A stretch of 64,000 nucleotides of DNA from Ostrinia nubilalis (Eukaryota > Arthropoda > Insecta > Lepidoptera > Crambidae). A model generated the notes under the pieces. It was not told the origin of the DNA. It did not search any database and saw nothing but the letters and a program-made list of their open reading frames with translations. Position 1 is the first letter of the stretch. Each line of letters opens with the position of its first letter. The stretch is taken from assembly GCF_963855985.1 (NCBI RefSeq), contig NC_087118.1, positions 7,936,001-8,000,000 of the forward strand. Reading direction: 5' to 3'. The translations under genes were made by a program, and so were the position numbers. Shown here piece after piece: positions 11,563 through 23,425 of the stretch.

Positions 11563-14468
11563 GCGACCGAGGTCATCAACTTGAGTCGAGCGAGCGCGAT
11601 CGCAGCGTTACCATGGTTACCACGAGTTCGTGCGGTACCGTCGCACCGCAACTCACTTTAAACTCGAACGAGAATTTGAAACGTGATAAGCGCGTTCGAT
11701 GTTCGTTTTGTAAATTTTATGGTCACGTTTTAGCAGATTGTCGTAATTTTCAGAGTAAAAATAATAAACAACAACCGACTAGCACGGTTTCTGAGGGTAA
11801 AAGTACCAGTATTGGGGCTAGTAATTTGCGTTGTTACGGATGCGGCCAACCCGGTGTTGTTAAGTCGAAATGCGAGAATTGTAGCGGAAAACAGCCACCC
11901 GCGGCGCGATCCGATTTTAATATAGTGAACGGTGAGAACGTCTCACGCGAAACTCACGCGACGACGCCGTCACACGCTATGGTATCGGTCACTATCGCGA
12001 ATAAGGTAGGTGTCGCCATACTCGACACAGGGGCTACGTGCTGCGTTGCTGGTTCCTTGTTGTATTCTATTTTGAGGTCGGTTGGTGTACAGTTTCACGA
12101 GGCGGAGCGAACCATAGGACTCGCGGTCGGTTCCCGCCAGGTGAAAACGGTTCTCACGGCGACGGTACCCGTCATTTTAGAGGGACGGCAGGTTGACACC
12201 GAGTTCGTAGTGTTCCCAGGTGAAAATACTCGAACGTTGTTGGGTCGTGATTTTATCGCTAAGGCTGGGGTCACACTGGACTTGGCACAGGAGTCATGGT
12301 TCTTTGCTGATAGTCCTGAACAGATTTTTCCTCTCGTGCAATCTTTTAGTTTAAATAGCACAGAGCTGATGCAGGCCGATATCTCCGACGTCTCCTTGCG
12401 CGATGATGAGGGCACGAAGTTACCGCCAGAGCACAGGAACGCGCTCAATGCATTTCTGCGTAGCAGAGCGAACCAGTTTGCTGCGGATGGGCCTCCCACG
12501 GACTTCGCCTGCCATAAAATCAAGGTAAGAGATAACCAGGAACCCCTTGCCTCGCCACCCTACAGGTTGTCGCCGTCCAAAAAAGAAGCTTTGGAGAAGG
12601 AGTTGCAAAAGCTGCTCAGCGCCGACGTCATCGAGGAATGCGAGTCACCGTGGGCCTCCAACGTCGTCCTGGTGAAGAAGAAGGATGGGAGCTACAGGCT
12701 ATGCGTTGACTACCGCAAGCTCAACGCGGTCACGGAGCCTGACCGATACCCACTTCCCAGGATCGAAGACGTGCTCCACGCGGCGAAGACCTCCAAGTAC
12801 ATGACTACCTTAGATTTAAGATCCGGATATTTCCAGGTAAGCGTTGACCCCGATCACAGGGACCTTACCTCATTCACGACACCGCTGGGCACCTTCAGAT
12901 TCAAGCGCATGCCCATGGGTCTCCGAAATTCTGGAGCAACTTTTCAGAGATTGATCGACCGGTTCAAGTCAAACTTACCGGGTATAACCCTGCTCGCGTA
13001 TCTGGACGATTTATTAATTCTGTCTGAAGGGTCCTTTGATAGACACCTCGCAGACCTGGAGGCCGTGTTCGACCGCCTTGCAATGTTCAACTTGCGGGTG
13101 AACCGCGAAAAGAGCCACTTCGCCCGAGATGCCGTGAAGTTTCTCGGCCATGTCATCGTACCAGGTGGCATTCGCATGGACCCAGACAAGACGTCTGCTA
13201 TAACCAGCATGCCGCCCCCTCAGAACGTAAAGCACCTGAAGTGTTTCCTGCAAACCTCGAGCTGGTTCAGGCGCTTCATACCGGGTTATGCCGAGGTGAG
13301 TAGACCGCTGACTTCTCTGCTGAAGAAAGGGAGCACCTGGGAGTGGGGCCCCGAGCAGCAGAGCGCTTTCGAGACTATCAAGTCCCTCTTGGTTTCGGCT
13401 CCTATTCTCCGTCAGGCTGACGGAACGAAACCATTTGTCCTTAGGACCGACAGCAGCGGCTACGCGCTTGGGGCGGCTCTGCTCCAGGGGGAGGGGACCG
13501 ATGAGCGACCCGTCGAGTACGCCAGTCGCCTCCTTACGGCCGCTGAGAAGAATTATAATACGACAGAGAGAGAGGCACTCGCCGTGGTATGGGCGGTGTC
13601 GAAGTTTAGAGGGTATATTGACGGCGCCGACGTGACGATTAAGTCAGATCACCAGCCGCTCAGGTGGCTCATGAGTTTGAAATCGCCGAGCGGCCGCCTG
13701 GCCAGGTGGGCGCTCAGTCTTCAGGAATATAACCTGAAGATTGAGTACACACCCGGTAAGGCAAACGTGATTGCAGATACACTGTCACGTCCTTCATGCG
13801 CGATGGAAGGAAGTGAAGGGACCGAGTGCGATTTGTGCCTCGCCGTGGTTGACCTACCCACACGCAGCCCTAAAGACGTCAGAGACGGCCAGTTGAAGGA
13901 CCCGGAGATTTGTAAGATCGTCGAAGCGCTGGAATCCGACGATCCCTTTAGGGGGAGGCCCTGGGCAGATAAAGGGTACGTATTGGTTGACGGCGTGTTG
14001 TACCGTTATGGTCCCGACAATGAAGATGACGATGACGCCAGTTTGGTGGTACCGGAACAGGAGCGTAAGGACGTGCTAGCCGAGTATCATGACGCTCCTA
14101 CAGCCGGCCATTTCGGTGTAGAACGAACTTTGCAGCGTCTCGCAGGTAAATATTACTGGCCCGGGATGAGGACTTACGTGGCTCAGTACATCAAAAATTG
14201 TGCCGCGTGTCAACGATATAAGGTAGACACGCGAAAACCCGCCGGCCTACTACAAGTTCCAGCTATGTCACGCCGCTTCGAGGTGCTCGCGGTAGACCTG
14301 TTTGGGCCACTACCGGAGACGCCTTCCGGCAATAAATGGATCCTCATAGTGGAGGACACCTGTACTAGATGGGTTGAGCTATTCGCCCTTTCATCCGCCA
14401 CTAGCGAAGAGTGGGGCGTTATGGGACGCCCAGAAGGCTCATCAGTGATAACGGCGTACAGTTTGTGA
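11563..14468 (+). pseudogene. pol: Gypsy1 Gag zinc finger + protease + RT + RNase H + integrase N-terminal half
   Basis: The frame continues Gag and runs into Pol without a shift. Residue numbers are from the Met at 11613. The CCHC knuckle is CSFCKFYGHVLADC (residues 31-44). A second zinc motif, CYGCGQPGVVKSKCENC, is of CX2C-X9-CX2C type. Protease has LDTGATC (D138). RT has LCVDYRKLNAVTEPDRYPLP, MPMGLRN and YLDD (463-466). RNase H follows with LRTDSSGYALGAALLQ and TEREALAVVWAV. Integrase starts with the HHCC module (HDAPTAGHF...CAACQRYK) and its first catalytic aspartate in AVDLFGPLP (D895). The frame is lost near 14405, just after SSATSEE, where about a dozen codons present in Gypsy2 are missing; the protein then ends in unrelated residues. 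Confidence 0.9.
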
Positions 14469-15187
14469 GCGAAGTGATGCAGCAGACGTGCCATGTCATG
14501 GGCATCAAGCAGGCCCTGACGTCGTTTTACCATCCGGAGTCCAACCCCGTGGAGCGGAAGAACCGCGACCTTAAACCACAGCTTGCGATTCTGGTTGACA
14601 AGGAGCACGATTCCTGGGATAGTCACCTTCCCGCTATTCGTTTTGCCATGAACTCCGCGTTCACTGCAAGCACGGGGCAGTCCCCCGCTTATCTTAACTT
14701 CGGGCGCGAGATGCGCGCGCCCGCCGATGTATTGTCTGACATGCGGGCCATCGTCGAGAACGACAATGTGGTCTTGTCGATTACTCCGTTCCTCAGGAAG
14801 CTTTCGGCCGTGCTGCTCGATGCACGGGATGTGCACGAGAAAGCCCAAGAAGTCCAGAAGAAGTACGCCGATGAGGGTCGTCGCCCCGCGCCGGACTACA
14901 AGGTAGGGGATCTCGTACTGCTTAAGACCCAGGGTCTTAACGATACGAGCAAAGGGAAGACCCCGAAGTTCATCCCTCGTCGCGACGGACCGTATCGTAT
15001 TCAGGAGGTGATCGGTAGTACGACATACGCTTTGGAGCGCATAAGTGACGGCGTCTCGCTAGGGAGGTATCACGTTTCGTTGTTGACGCCGTTCGTTGGC
15101 CCCATCCAAGCTCCCGTTCAGGAGAAACGTAAGAGAGGAAGACCTCGTAAGGCTAACCCGGCTTCGGGGACGCAACGCCTGGGTTAG
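14411..15187 (+). pseudogene. Gypsy1 integrase C-terminal half, out of frame
   Basis: Continuation of integrase in another frame: YGTPRRLISDNGVQFVS holds the second catalytic Asp and NPVERKNRDLK the catalytic Glu. A C-terminal domain follows with KVGDLVLLKTQG and RRDGPYRIQEV, and a basic tail with KRKRGRPRK, an AT-hook-like motif. The junction with the upstream half lies at 14400-14412 and carries a frame-changing deletion. The stop is immediately before the purine tract of the 3' LTR, as usual. Without translational rescue no integrase could be made. Confidence 0.88.
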
Positions 15188-15197
15188 AGGGGGAGGA

Positions 15198-15457
15198 TGT
15201 AAGGCGAAGCGAAGTCGAATAATCGCGCTACGACCGCGCGAGCTCTAGGACACTCGTGGTATTCCGCGGCACTTCGTACTCGCTCGGCTCTCCACGCCGC
15301 CCGCGCCCCGCGGTCGGCCAGTCGCAGGCTATCACGCGCCGACTACGCGTCGTTTTCGCGAATAATTAATATCTTCCGTGTCCCACACCTCTTCTTCTGT
15401 GCTGATGATTGTTATTAGTTAGAACTTTAGATTAATAAAGTGAATACAACCATCACA
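15198..15457 (+). repeat. Gypsy1 3' LTR
   Basis: 260 bp, TGTAAGGCGAAGCG...CAACCATCACA, directly after the purine tract GAGGGGGAGGA. It is uninterrupted and serves as the empty-site reference for the hAT insertion in the 5' LTR. It is followed by TSD CATA. Confidence 0.92.
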
Positions 15458-15955
15458 CATATTAATATTTACGTACATCTTCCACGAAGACTAAAAAATA
15501 TTTTCGCGTATCTATTGTTGCATACTTATTTTAGGATTTTGGTGGGTATCGTGGTGCAAGTTTAGTTGCTTAGTTTTTCTACGAAACTTTTGTGCACATT
15601 ATGCTGGTAATTTTGTGCAAGTCTAGATGCCTAATCCTTCCACGAAACTTTTATTCGAATAATAATACATAACAATTGATACGTTATTTTCTACGTAGAT
15701 TATCTTTGTGCAAGTCTAGTTGCCTAATTATTTTACGAAACTTTAGGCGATGTTGTGTTTTATACCGATATTGATACATTTATTTAGATGTAATTTAGTC
15801 ATTAACAAAGCACAAATTAACTTAGTTTCAGTTATTTAAGTATCCAAACCACTACTTCTTGCACTAAATACCCTTGTAAGACTATCAGATCCTGTGTGTT
15901 TATCAAAAATTCGTAGCAATGATGGTGGTAAAACGTGGTAAAATGATCGGTCTTT

Positions 15956-16207
15956 GTTAGGGTCCTAACGAATATTAGTAAGAAATAAAATAGTGGACTG
16001 TATAAAAATAGGTTGCTGTAATTCTCGCCAGTCTAATTACAATAAATTATCTAAGATACGCGGTAATCGTGCGTCGACGGTGGTGTCCAAAGGCGAGTGT
16101 GTGAGCCGAGCGCAGCCGATGATGACGCTGTCGGCACGGCCAGAGGTGACGTTAGTCATTGTACGCCGCCTGCACGTCTCCTCCCGCGCGTTGTTGGGTT
16201 CCCAACA
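15956..16207. mobile_element. 252-bp insertion in D1 defined by comparison with D2
   Basis: D2 at about 18080 reads straight from 'CGGTCTTTATGAGTAC'. D1 has the extra segment between two copies of GTCTTT (15950-15955 and 16208-16213). Each end is a small palindrome: GTTAGGGTCCTAAC on the left and GTTGGGTTCCCAAC on the right. No ORF of known type. The type is not clear, but the insertion itself is well supported. Confidence 0.7.
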
Positions 16208-16810
16208 GTCTTTATGAGTACAAGATCCATTTTAAATTCTGTCTCTCTCTTCAGTTAATCGTTATCGTAGTAGTCGTGATAAATATTCATCTTTCCAGAG
16301 CCGCATGAGTTCATTTATCAGCTTCTGCGTGTATTGCCAGCGTGACAAGGTTTACTTCTTTCAAAGCAGCAAGCAACAATCGGTGCGTCCCTAATTATAA
16401 AATGACACAAGTTTGTATGTATTTTAAGGAATATTGTCATCAAAAGGACATATTGGTCAGACGTTTAAAAATGCAACAACCTGATACAAAATTGTTGCCA
16501 TCTTTTCGTATGTACGATGAGCAGTCAGTATTATTTTCAGGTGGTACTTGATCGACCGGACGCCAGCTTTCCGCAGACCTCCACAGATTGGACTTGCTAC
16601 TGGAATGTAGTGCCATTAAGTGCCTTCTATATCCTAGTGTTGACCCTATTTGTCCAGTAAATTGCATTATTTTTCCAGGCCTTATGAAACTCCTGGCTCA
16701 GACAAAGTTCCTATCCTGGTTGCTTCACAGGTCCGATCACTCTTCAACAAAGCGTATAAAAGCACTTAAAAGTTTTGGACCAAATAAAAATTGTTCTTTC
16801 TTTCTTTAAA

Positions 16811-16920
16811 GGTTCAGCCAAACCAACGCAATCACACGCGATCAGCCGGCGTGCAGTGATGGCGATCAGACAAAATGCATCGATCGCCATCGCTGCACGC
16901 CGGCTGATCGAGCGTGAACC
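16811..16920. repeat. Hairpin-forming repeat in D1
   Basis: CGATCAGCCGGCGTGCAGTG...GGCGATC is followed after about 15 bp by its reverse complement GATCGCC...CTGCACGCCGGCTGATCG. It forms a stem of about 29 bp. The homologous place in D2 has an expanded version (18696-18936). Confidence 0.75.
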
Positions 16921-18695
16921 TTATAGGATTCGGAAGTGATGTCACCAACTTTTGTAGTCATGCAGACAATAAATATCACTATATTATAAGCTTCTATAGT
17001 TTTGTTCCCTTGGACATCAAAATTTGAAAGGGTCCTTCAAAATCGTCTCCCTTGTTCATGAATTGTCTAGATTGAGTAACTTGCTGTTCTGGTAAATCCC
17101 CCATTACTTACTTTAGCAGTAGCATTCAATTTAGCACAATTGAAATATCTGTGTACTTATTTTCTCGCCAATGGTTTCGCCTTGATAATCCAAAATGTGG
17201 AGCTGAGTCAGCTTTCTTGTGAATTAACATGATGTCAGTATTAATATAAACGTTTTCGACAATCTCCACGACGCGGTTTGCAACAATAGATTTCCACCTA
17301 TTCGTCTCTCCAGACAGCTAGGCGATCACAATAGAAAAATCTGTTCATAGTGTGCGAACATCTCGCACCCCCCCTGGAAGAAGTAAGCAAGTCCACTTGT
17401 GCGATATTTTTTTTATTGCACTAAAAAATCGAGAAGGAGGTAATACATATTGTCAATTTTTTTCATAATTTTTCTCATAAAAATGAAGAAATTATGTACA
17501 AATATGTAAAATATTGCAACATTAAAATATCTAAATTTCCATAACAACAACGAAGTAAATATATTTGCATTTAATTGTTTAATAAAGTTCCGTATGAATA
17601 ATAGCATATTAATATTTACGTACATCTTCCACGAAGACTTTAAAAAACATTTTCGCGTATCTATTGTTGCATACTTATTTTAGGATATTATTTGGTGGGT
17701 ATCGTAGTGCAAGTTCAGTTGCGTAGTTTTTCCACGAAACTTTTGTGCTGGTAATTTTGTGCAAGTCTAGATGCCTAATTCTTCCACGAAGCTTTTATTC
17801 ACATTATAATATATAACAATTGATACGTTATTTTCTACGTAGATATCTTTGTGCAAGTCTAGTTGCTAATATTTTGCGAAACTTTTTCCGATGTAGTATT
17901 TTATACCGATATTGATACATTTATTTAGATGTAATTAAGTCAGTAACAAAGCACAAATTAACTTAGTTTCAGTAATTTAAGTATCCAATCCACTACTTTT
18001 TGCACTAAATACCCCTGTAAGACTGTGTGTTTTCAAAAATTCGTCCCAATGATTACTTACCATGTGGTAAAGTTATCGGTCTTTATGAGTACAAGATCCA
18101 TTTTAAATTCTGTCTCTCTCTTCAGTGAATCGTTATCGTAGTTATCGTGATAAATTTTCATCTTTCCAGAGCCGCATGAGTTCATTTATTTTATCAGCTT
18201 ATGCGTATATTGCCAGAGTGACAAGGTATGTATCTATACGTCTTTTGGAGCAGTAAGCAACAATAGATGTGTCCCCAATTATAAAATGACACAAGTTTAT
18301 ATGTATTTTAAGGATTATTGTAATCAAAAGGACATACTCGTAATGGGCAGACGTTTAAAAATAAAACAACCTGATACAAAACTGTTGCCATTTTTTCGTA
18401 TGTACGATGAGCGAATACTGACTGTATTCTTTTCAGGTGGTACTTGATCGACCGGACGCCAACCTTTCGCAGACCTCCAAAAATGAAAAAAAAAAAGAAT
18501 GTAGTGCCTATCCTAGTCTAAGTGTTGACGCTATTTGTCCAGTAAATTGCATTTATTTCCAGGCCTTATGAAACTCCTCGCTCAGACAAAGTTCCTATCC
18601 TGGTTGCTTCATAGGTCCGGCCACTCTTCAACAAAGCATATAAAAGCACCTATAAGTTTTGGACCAAATAAAAACTGTACTTTCTTTCTTTATAG

Positions 18696-18936
18696 GTTCA
18701 GCCAAACCAACGCAATCTCAAGCGATCAGCCGGCGTGCAGTGATGGCGATTAGACTTAGGGTTCGGCCAAACCAACGCGATCACAGCGTGATCAGCTGGC
18801 GTGCAGCGATATCGACCAGACCTAAATGCATTGTTCGCCATCGCTGCACGCCGGTTGATCGCGTAGGTTTGGCCAATCTTAAAATGCATCGATCGCCAAT
18901 CGCTATCGCTACACGCCGGCTGATCGAGTGTGAACC
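18696..18936. repeat. Expanded cluster of nested hairpin repeats in D2
   Basis: Several alternating copies of GATCAGCCGGCGTGCAG-like and CTGCACGCCGG(C/T)TGATCG-like arms, with CCAAACCAACGCGATCA facing TGATCGCGTAGGTTTGG. At least two hairpins are nested or side by side. The D1 counterpart has only one pair, so the unit has been multiplied in D2. Confidence 0.7.
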
Positions 18937-19627
18937 TTATAGGATTTGGAAGTGATGTCACCAACGAGTTCAATGTGGGTAGCTTTTGTAGTCATGCAGA
19001 CAATAAATATCACTATATTATAGGCTTCTATAGTTTTGTTTCCTTGGACACCAAAATTTAAAAGGGTCCTTTAAAATCGTCTCCCTTGTTCATGAATTGT
19101 CTAGATTGAGATACTTGCTGTTCTGGTAAATCTACCATTATTTGTACTTTGGCAGTAGCATTCAATTTAGCACAATTGAAACATCTGTGCACGTATTTTC
19201 TCGCCAATGGTTTCGCCTTGATAATCCAAAATGTGGAGCTGTATCAGCTTTCTTATTAATTATAGTATTAATTATTATAAATGTTTTCGACTTTCTCCAC
19301 GACGCGGTTTGCAACAATAGATTTCCACCTATTCGTCTCTCCAGACAGCTAGGCGATCACAATAGAAAAACCTGTTCACAGTGTTCGAACATCTGTGAGG
19401 TTGGTATCCTTCACATCCTACTTCTTCTCATTTGCTTCATCCAGTTTACTTAAAGTACCACATAGCTCAAGACGTGATAAAAAATAGTTTTTAGAGAGCA
19501 CTTGAGTTTTTTAGCAATTAATTTCGTTTCAAATCTTTCATCTAGTTGATAGTGAACGGCTGCAGTTTATTGCACTCACAGAGGCATCGCTAAATTCATT
19601 ACCTATATTGTATTTTTACTCGGCCTG

Positions 19628-19853
19628 CATCCAACGCCTTCCCGCTCCGCTACCTTTATCAGGTCGTCGGACCACCTTGTGGATGGATGTCCTAACGCTG
19701 CGTTTTCCGGTAGGTACGTGGTGTCCGCTCCATAACCTTGCTGCCCCATGGGCCGTCAGTTCTGCGTACTATGTGCTTCCAACCGCGTGATATGGAAGTC
19801 ATTGGGGGAGGCCTATGTTCATCAGGGACGTCCTGTGACTGAAATGATGATGA
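19628..19853 (+). mobile_element. RTE-type LINE 3' end fragment in D2
   Basis: Contains GGTCGTCGGACCACCTTGTG, 'GCTGCGTTTTCCGGTA', CCGTCAGTTCTGCGTACTATG and finally GTCATTGGGGGAGGCCTATG followed by GATGATGATG. I recognise this as the end of lepidopteran RTE/BovB-like LINEs, where the last coding bases run into a short ATG-rich tail. The D1 copy at 22560-23425 is split by another LINE. Confidence 0.65.
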
Positions 19854-21065
19854 TGTATTTTTTCTCTCTATCTATAGATAGTATACCAAACTATATCTGT
19901 ATTTTGTCAATGTGAATCAAATCCTGCCGTATCTTAATCCAATATTTTTCTAATGAGTTACTTATCTTTCCATCCTTACTAGTTTTTTATCAGCCAAAGT
20001 TTTTGTTTTGAAACAAATAAATACTTTCTATTCTATTTCCATTAGAATCTTAGCCATGACTGTACTTAACGCTAAGCTCCAGGCTCCAGCCAAGGGGATC
20101 AAAAAATTTGATCAGATGTATCAGATAAAATGTTACGTTTCATGGTTGGTTTTGCAATTTGTGGTATATTAACATTGAATTGAAATCTGTGCTCAAATTC
20201 CATTCAATATCCAATGCTTGGACTGTTCCATCAAGGTTCATAAAACTACTTTAGCACTAGCTGATATTTTGTTGTCTTCTATTGACTTCATAAACTCAAC
20301 GCAGAACTAGGTAGCAAAAGGTATTTGACCGCAATTGCATGTGATGCTAAGTGAGATGCAGTATAAGATAATAGATAACTCAGGAGAGACAGCAGCAGGC
20401 AGCGACCTGTTCGCATTATAAAAGAGTTTATCGAAACGCTTAGTGCAAGCTGGTGGAATGTCGACAATGTAGGAATGATATGTTAACCATGACCGATGAT
20501 GGAAGGGGGCTGGTGGAATTAGGTCGTGTAATTCCTTCGCACATTCTCTGAAGTGTAACCTGGTGGATGGTCACATCAGATGTATTATTGTCTGCTCTGT
20601 AACTTCTCATTAAATTATAGCATTATAGCTTCAATTGACCAGTCCACTCTTGATAAAAGGTCGTTGATATAAAAATATTGTTTTATTATTTTATAGAAAT
20701 CGTTACTCCGGTAATCCGAATCATTTTTTGTCACATAAATCTGAAGATCATCTTCATAATGTCATTTATGAAGCCAACACGTTTCATCTCATTATAATAT
20801 TTCTCGGGTTTTCTTGCAGCTGGGAACCTACAAGCAGTTCGTTATTCAGTGAAATATAAATCGAACCTTAACACAAAGCACAAAATATAATCGACCGCAT
20901 GATGAGGTAAGTATACTGTCAGTCTTGTTTCTTTTTCTTTTTCAGGTAGGTATCTTTTTTAATAAAAAATCTGTGTGTTCGTTAATCTTTTTTCAGGTCT
21001 AGTGATTTATGTAACTTCCTTTCTAATTGAACGGACCTGTGAGTGGTTATGTTTCTGGGTTTTTT

Positions 21066-21155
21066 AAGGGAAAGGAGGCAAACGAGCAGACGAATCACCT
21101 GATGGTAAGTGTTTACCCGCCGCCCATAGACACCCGCTCCTCGGTGAGTTACAGG
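21066..21155 (+). repeat. Lepidopteran interspersed short repeat (GGAGGCAAACGAGCA type)
   Basis: GGAGGCAAACGAGCAGACGA, TCACCTGATGGTAAGTG, CCGCCGCCCATAGACACCCG and GTTACAGGTGCGTTG. It matches the module at 7752-7845 and is a frequent repeat of moth and butterfly genomes. No coding role. Confidence 0.65.
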
Positions 21156-22238
21156 TGCGTTGATTGTCTTTAAAGTATTAGAGTCTGCTCTTAAAGGTTT
21201 TAGGTCGTATTGGTCCGCAAATACTGCAAACGGCAGTTCATTCCTTGGTTTGGTGTCTGCAAATGGTGATTGTGGATTTTCTGTTTTATATGGTAACTTT
21301 ACAAAATATCTATCTACCGCTTCCCCGGTTAATACTGGGGAGCGTAAAACTATAAAAGTGCTTTATGAAAGCTTTCTTGCAAAAATAAATGAGTTTTATG
21401 CCCGTTTTCACCATTAATCCCAAATTTTTAAGAGACCCCTATAAAAACAAAATTCCTGTTATGTATCAACATAGAGGTCACTTATAAATTAGGGATTGAT
21501 GGTGAAAACGGGAATTAGTCCTTTTGATGGCTCGTCTCTCCCTAAAAATGCAATTTCCGAAAATTATAATATAGTTATGCAAAAATATTTTAACTTTTTG
21601 ATTTTGAATAAAGCTATAATTTTAAATACTACCATAAGTAATGTAATTTTTCACAAGGTAAAAGTACGTTATCCTTTTTACGAATTTATTTCAATACGAA
21701 TAGTTCGAGGAAAAACTACGTAAACTACACTTACACGTTGAATGCACAACTAAATCTGAACGCCAATAAGTGGTTATCTGCAATAATACCAATCAGCATG
21801 TATTCCTTTACATGTCAACAATGCAATATTCATAATTACAACAACAAGGTGTTAAATATGTTTCGCGGAATAAGTACGCAACGCTCTTTTTTAAGTTTTT
21901 CTCAAAACCTATTAAGTGTATTTTAAATATAAATACATAGGCCCCTCACAGACATTTTTAGCTATCTTTTGATGTATAACACATATTTTTAATAATGGTA
22001 ATAAATTTTTAGGACAGTTTTTTTACGCTCCTGAAAAGTTGGCATTTTTCACTTGCGTACTTATTCCAGGAAGGGTGCGATCTGTGAGGTTGGTATTCTT
22101 CACATTATTCCTTCTCATTTGCTTCATCCAGTTTACTCAAAGCACCACATAGCTCAAGACGTAGTAAAAGAAAAACAGGTTTTAGAGAGCACTTGAGTTT
22201 TTTAGCAATTAATTTCGTTTCAAACCCTTTATCTAGTT

Positions 22239-22476
22239 CAAGGCTGCTCAACCTTTTGAAGAGTCGGGCCAAACGGTGGATTCAGTCGTTAACGACGGGC
22301 CACCTACATTTTTGACAGCTAACTTCAGAGAGATCTTAAAGTTTGTACTGTGCTCGGCGGGATTTTTTATTTGGTGCGGTTTTTTTTCGAACTGTACAAT
22401 CTGTACATGCGCGGGCCACTTAAAATTATTTTGGGGGCCACACTGTGGCCCGCGGGCCTGGAGTTGAGCAGCCTTG
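22239..22476. mobile_element. hAT-type MITE (238 bp) in D1
   Basis: The 14-bp terminal inverted repeats are CAAGGCTGCTCAAC. The exact 8-bp TSD is ATCTAGTT (22231-22238 and 22477-22484). The D2 homologue at about 19540 reads TTCATCTAGTTGATAGTG without the insert, so the empty site is visible. The interior has GGGCCAC and GTGGCCCGCGGGCC motifs common in hAT MITEs. Confidence 0.92.
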
Positions 22477-22559
22477 ATCTAGTTGATCTTATGTGAACGG
22501 CTGCAGTATAATGCACTCACAGAGGCATCGCTAAATTTATTATAATTATTGTATTTTTA

Positions 22560-23425
22560 CTCGGCCTGCATCTGGCCTTCCAGCTACCTTTATCAGGTCG
22601 TCGGACCACCTTGTCGGTGGATGTCCCAACGCTGCGTTTTACGGTACCTGGGCTCCGCTCCATAACCTTGCTGGCCCATCGGCCGTCAGTTCTGCGTACT
22701 ATGTGCTTCCAACCGTGTGTCTAACTAGGCGATGGTTAGAAATCGACCATTGCTCGTCGTAGTTCCTCACGGGACATGGCAACTTTAAACATAAACTTCA
22801 CGAATTCAAACTAGTTCCGTCTCCTTTTTGCGAGTGTTCCACTGATGATGTCAGTCATGAGCAGTCTGCCCATCATATCTTGTGGGAGTGTGATCTTTGG
22901 AAACATGAACGTGATATAATGCTTAATTCAATACAACATACATCTGTTTCCGCAATTTATTACACCGATCTTGTCGCGACAAGGAAAAATTTCCGTGCTT
23001 TTAAGCGATTTTGTGAAAAATATTATTGGCAGGTAGTTGCTAATTGCTCATAAGATAGGCCCCCTTAATTTAATTTATTGTCCGTGGTGCATAATCTTTT
23101 CTTAAAGGTTTTAAACCTTTGTTTGTCACCTGTCATCCGCTTTGCAATGGAGGGAAGTCGAACCTTAATTTCGAACTCCTCCTATGTTCTTCTGATTAAT
23201 TTCGTTGCGGGTCCAATGACAGTTTAACTTTCCCCCGGGACAAACTTGACCTTCATTGGTTGGGTTTTTGTGGCGGTCAAGCTGTAGATCCTGGCTACAC
23301 AGGAGTTGCAGTGGTGGGAACTAGAGGTGGGAAAAGTCCCGTTCCAACCGTGCGATGTGGAAGTCATTGGGGGAGGCCTATGTTCAGCAGTGGACGTCCT
23401 GTAGCTGAAATGATGATGCTGACGT
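22560..23425 (+). mobile_element. RTE-type LINE 3' end fragment in D1, split by another LINE
   Basis: Same sequence as 19628-19853. It is interrupted at TTCCAACCGTG by the 5'-truncated LINE at 22718-23341 and resumes at 23353 with CGATGTGGAAGTCATTGGGG and GATGATG. Confidence 0.65.
22718..23341 (+). mobile_element. 5'-truncated non-LTR retrotransposon in D1
   Basis: Flanked by an 11-bp duplication TTCCAACCGTG (22707-22717 and 23342-23352); D2 lacks the insert. The 5' part encodes a LINE C-terminus from about 22764 to TAA 23051: FLTGHGNF, then a CEC...H...H...C cysteine-histidine motif and ECDLWKHERD, typical of R1/Jockey-group ORF2 ends. The 3' UTR ends without a poly(A) tail (AAAAGTCCCG). 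A standard target-primed insertion product. Confidence 0.85.

Larger units (their letters stand above)
4087..15457 (+). mobile_element. Gypsy1: Ty3/gypsy LTR retrotransposon with nested insertions, defective
   Basis: The 3' LTR is 15198-15457 (260 bp, TGTAAGG...CATCACA). The 5' LTR is 4087-4109 plus 9025-9261, 23 + 237 = 260 bp once the hAT insertion and one TSD copy are removed. The two LTRs look identical by eye. The flanking TSD is CATA (4083-4086 and 15458-15461), and the empty site exists in D2 near 17600. The PBS follows the 5' LTR at 9262 and a purine tract precedes the 3' LTR at 15187-15197. Gag and pol form one frame, interrupted by a DNA element in gag and by a frameshift in integrase. 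It is therefore a recent insertion that has since become non-functional. Confidence 0.93.
17364..22079. mobile_element. Element D, copy 2 (D2), complete, inserted inside D1
   Basis: The left end CGCACCCCCCCTGGAAGAAG and the inverted right end (TTCCAGGAAGGGTGCG) match, and both carry CAAGT/ACTTG about 20 bp inside. The TSD is ATCT (17360-17363 and 22080-22083). D1 is continuous across the site: GCGAACATCT joins TGTGAGGTTGG, as seen at 19385-19410 inside D2 itself. At 4716 bp it is the only complete copy. It has no recognisable transposase; it contains an RTE-type LINE tail and a lepidopteran short repeat. Confidence 0.8.

Noticed and set aside
15993..16217. 74-codon ORF in the D1 insertion
   Set aside because: It spans the end of the 252-bp insertion and its flank and has no domain; the D2 paralogue lacks it.
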